DNA from: an uncultured Lachnospiraceae bacterium
GTDB lineage: Bacteria; Bacillota; Clostridia; Lachnospirales; Lachnospiraceae
Reading direction: 5' to 3'
Assembly (NCBI GenBank): GCA_910588215.1
Contig: CAJUQJ010000012.1
Coordinates: 1 to 64,000 of the forward strand
DNA length: 64,000 nucleotides
Each line of letters begins with the position of its first letter. Within the stretch, counting starts at the first letter, position 1. Of the stretch, positions 61,704-64,000 are shown in pieces. A program made the translations under genes and the position numbers. The notes beneath the pieces are model-generated. The model did not search any database, had not been told where the DNA came from, and worked only from the letters and a program-made list of their open reading frames with translations.

Positions 61704-63359
61704 TTATCTTCCAAGCGTTGTCAGAATATGTTCCAGCATCTCACTGATCACATTGATATAACGGCTGGATGCATTGTATGCATTCTGGAATTTGATCATA
61801 TTCTGCAGTTCCTCGTCGGAAGAAACGCCTACCACCTGCTCTCTTGCATACAAAAGCGCGTCGGTAGCTACCGTCTGACTATCCTGAATCCCTCTGAATA
61901 CCGAACCGCTGTTGGCCACCTGCGATACCAGATTCTTGTAATAATCCGTAAAGCCCACCGGTGTGGCCACGTTAGGATTCAGCGTATATATCTTCTCCTC
62001 AAAGGCCTGTTTCAATTTCTCGATGGTCGCATTGTCCTCGGAATGATCCGGAAGACGGAATGACAATAACGACGGATTCTGACGCAGTACACCGTTCACG
62101 GTGATATTGGATACCGTCCAGTCATCTCCTTCGATCGTCTTGACGAATAGCTGATACGGATCGCCGTTCTCGTCTCTCAGATAATCCGAAACATCTGCCG
62201 CTCCTGCTGTCTCTGCGGCTTCCGCCAGAATGCTGTTGACTTTGGTCACCACCGCATTGATCAACTGGTCGAACTCTGCCTGTATGTTCATTACAATAGA
62301 CTGAGAAATATTCCTGTCGTACCAACCCTCCACCTTCTGAGTCGGATCACTCGGATCCGCATCGGGCGGATAGTCCTTGATCTCCTTATAGGTCGCTCTG
62401 TGATCTCCTCTTACGAGAAGCATGCATTTCAGGGAACCGATATCGGTATTCAGGTCGGAAGATATCTCTTTGCTCAGATCGTACACAAGAGCACTCTGGA
62501 TATCTTCTTCCGTTACGACCATTTTCCCCTTCTCATCGTAAGAACCGTTAGCCAGCATCTTCCAATAAGGAGTATAGAATCCCGTCTGAGGATCCGTATA
62601 TAATTCCATCTTATTTACCAGACCGCCCTGCACAATATTGACATTCTCAAACCGCACAGTCACATAGCCCGATGCGTCTTCCCTGCTGGAAATATTACCC
62701 AGCTGGGCCAGTTTATCCAAAAGCAGATTCCTGCGGTCGCGCAGATCGTTGGCATGCTCTATGCCCCCGGCCTCGATCGATACGATCCTCTGGTTAAGCT
62801 GCTCGATCTCCTGCGCATACTTGTTGATATTATTCACTTCTTTGACAATAGACTGGTTCAAATTGTCCTGATACTGGCACAGACTGGTATAAACAGCCGA
62901 TGCCCGCGTGGTAAACTCATGCGCCCGTGTCACAAACAGGTTCTGGTTCACCGAACTGGTCGGATCCTTGCTGAGTTCCTGGATCGCCGTCCAGAAGTTT
63001 GAAAGAGACTCCGAAAACTCATGTCCCTCGTTGGATTCTCCCAAAATATATTCTACCTCTTCCATCGTGTTTGTCGCCACATCATAAAAAGCACTCCGTC
63101 CCGACTCACGACGATAGTTTAAGTCCAAAAAATAATCTCTTTCCTGTCTTGTCAGGGTATAGCTGACACCGAGTCCGTACTGCTTCCAGTTCGGTGTGCT
63201 CTTGGCGATCGTCACATAAGTTCTGGTCCCCTGAGCCACCTGCTGTCTGGTATATCCGGTGGTGTCCAAATTCGACATGTTATGCGCTGTTGTATTCAGC
63301 GCATTGTTAGAAGTTTGTAATCCTGATACGCCCGTCCAAAGGCTTCCCATTAATGACAT
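61704..63359 (-). CDS. flgK: Flagellar hook-associated protein FlgK, first paralog
   Basis: A 551-residue FlgK. The N-terminal SLWTGVSGLQTSNNALNTTA followed by HNMSNLDTTGYTRQQV and the C-terminal NMIKFQNAYNASSRYINVIS are conserved. It follows flgN by 20 bases and is followed 24 bases later by the second paralog. The ribosome site (AAGGACGG) is moderate. Its place right after flgN, its expected chaperone gene, suggests this is the principal FlgK. Confidence 0.94.
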   Translation of the reverse strand: MSLMGSLWTGVSGLQTSNNALNTTAHNMSNLDTTGYTRQQVAQGTRTYVTIAKSTPNWKQYGLGVSYTLTRQERDYFLDLNYRRESGRSAFYDVATNTMEEVEYILGESNEGHEFSESLSNFWTAIQELSKDPTSSVNQNLFVTRAHEFTTRASAVYTSLCQYQDNLNQSIVKEVNNINKYAQEIEQLNQRIVSIEAGGIEHANDLRDRRNLLLDKLAQLGNISSREDASGYVTVRFENVNIVQGGLVNKMELYTDPQTGFYTPYWKMLANGSYDEKGKMVVTEEDIQSALVYDLSKEISSDLNTDIGSLKCMLLVRGDHRATYKEIKDYPPDADPSDPTQKVEGWYDRNISQSIVMNIQAEFDQLINAVVTKVNSILAEAAETAGAADVSDYLRDENGDPYQLFVKTIEGDDWTVSNITVNGVLRQNPSLLSFRLPDHSEDNATIEKLKQAFEEKIYTLNPNVATPVGFTDYYKNLVSQVANSGSVFRGIQDSQTVATDALLYAREQVVGVSSDEELQNMIKFQNAYNASSRYINVISEMLEHILTTLGR

Positions 63360-63379
63360 AATTCTACCGTCCTTAACAA

Positions 63380-63898
63380 TTATTGTTTGGCGTCAAAAGT
63401 CATATGACTCGTCCCGATCATATCGCCGGTATTGTAGGCGCCCCTGTTGTAATTCGCAGATTCCGGAGCTTTATTCATCGCCTGGAGGACATTCATATCA
63501 AACTGGATCAACTCCAGTGCATCCTTGATCAATTCGCGATTCTGTTCATTCACTCTCTTCACGCTGCGCACACTCTCCCGCAGCTTATCGAACACAATCG
63601 CAAGCTTCTCCTGTTCCTCCGGCCTTGCCGCCAACATCCTGATCAAATCTACAATTTTAAGTTTGTCAACATCCTTGTTAAGTACATCCGCAATATCATT
63701 AACGGCTTCGTTCCTCTGGTGATCCAGACGATTTATCCTGCCTACGATGATCTGCTCCTCATCCGTGATTCTGGTCAACTCTGTAAGATCCTCAGACACA
63801 ATGACGGAAGTTTTCCTCATGGACAAGCTTAACAGCTTCTCGTACTCCTGATTTTCCTGCTCCAAAACATCAATCAAGACTTCCATTAAACTTGCCAC
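63380..63898 (-). CDS. flgN: Flagellar export chaperone FlgN
   Basis: A 172-residue helical chaperone for the junction proteins FlgK and FlgL. It begins MASLMEVLIDVLEQENQEYE, with the FlgN-typical long helices (LLSLSMRKTSVIVSEDLTEL; QEKLAIVFDKLRESVRSVKR) and a short flexible C-terminal tail ending MTFDAKQ. Position between flgM and flgK is canonical. Confidence 0.92.
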   Translation of the reverse strand: MASLMEVLIDVLEQENQEYEKLLSLSMRKTSVIVSEDLTELTRITDEEQIIVGRINRLDHQRNEAVNDIADVLNKDVDKLKIVDLIRMLAARPEEQEKLAIVFDKLRESVRSVKRVNEQNRELIKDALELIQFDMNVLQAMNKAPESANYNRGAYNTGDMIGTSHMTFDAKQ

Positions 63899-63922
63899 GA
63901 TATGTTCTCTCCTTCACTGTGT

Positions 63923-64000
63923 CTACAGACCTTCGATCTCTTCATATTTCTGCATTAACTTCTCCGCGAAGCTCTCTGCACTCACCTGGTAGTTTCCGTT
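63923..64000 (-). CDS. flgM: Anti-sigma factor FlgM, C-terminal fragment at window edge
   Basis: The last 25 codons (NGNYQVSAESFAEKLMQKYE then EIEGL) match the C-terminal sigma-28-binding end of FlgM: GxYxVSAExFAEKL is the family's typical ending. The rest is outside the window. FlgM holds SigD inactive until the hook is complete, which would time all five SigD promoters in the window. Confidence 0.8.
   Translation of the reverse strand, partial: NGNYQVSAESFAEKLMQKYEEIEGL

Noticed and set aside
1..64000. tRNA and rRNA genes
   Set aside because: I looked for cloverleaf-type GGTTCGA arms and CCA-end stems in the intergenic regions, including rpmG-secE, and saw none convincing.

Overview
The window looks like a chromosomal piece of a motile, Gram-positive, gut-type Clostridia, most likely Lachnospiraceae. 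This is inferred from AGGAGG-type ribosome binding sites with several TTG starts, the gene set and order, clostridial SigD-type promoters, multiple flagellins, two tandem FlgK paralogs, and the flgM-flgN-flgK-flgK-flgL-fliW-csrA cluster. No 16S gene is present, so the assignment is not proven.

Region 1 (1-3.1 kb) is the edge of an integrated element. It has a tyrosine integrase running off the left end, a small excisionase-like HTH protein, a divergent XRE repressor with facing promoters, two unrecognised small genes, and a 24-base direct repeat at 1659 and 3014.

Region 2 (3.1-22 kb, almost all leftward) is the translation and transcription core: rpmG-secE-nusG-rplK-rplA, then a CapA-like protein and an unknown gene, then rplJ-rplL, rpoB-rpoC and rpsL-rpsG-fusA-tuf. 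Promoters can be read for rpmG, rplJ, rpoB, rpsL and tuf. An L10 leader with attenuator precedes rplJ, and the rpsL promoter lies inside the rpoC terminator.

Region 3 (22-27.4 kb) holds an orphan FliD-like gene, a biotin-dependent acyl-CoA carboxylase carboxyltransferase with an operator-like palindrome over its promoter, UDP-galactopyranose mutase (glf) and a small HTH regulator.

Region 4 (27.6-57.1 kb) is a flagellin and glycosyltransferase island: four nearly identical-ended flagellins, each with its own SigD promoter and a CsrA-type leader hairpin, interleaved with family-2 glycosyltransferases carrying TPRs, seven stand-alone CgeB-like glycosyltransferases, a DUF4422-CgeB fusion, a glycosyltransferase-glycosyltransferase-methyltransferase fusion and several gene relics. 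flaG-fliD-fliS and an unknown chaperone-like gene lie between. The natural reading is a flagellin glycosylation locus, but no substrate is proven.

Region 5 (57.3-64 kb) is csrA, fliW, flgL, two flgK genes, flgN and the end of flgM, all leftward. CsrA and FliW are the expected regulators of the flagellin leaders in region 4.

The observation I consider most worth pursuing is a pair of 193-base elements (25627-25819 and 51478-51670). They differ at roughly 32 positions with no gaps, and several differences are compensatory changes in predicted stems. They are either copies of a structured RNA or of a structured mobile repeat. I found no tRNA, rRNA or CRISPR array.
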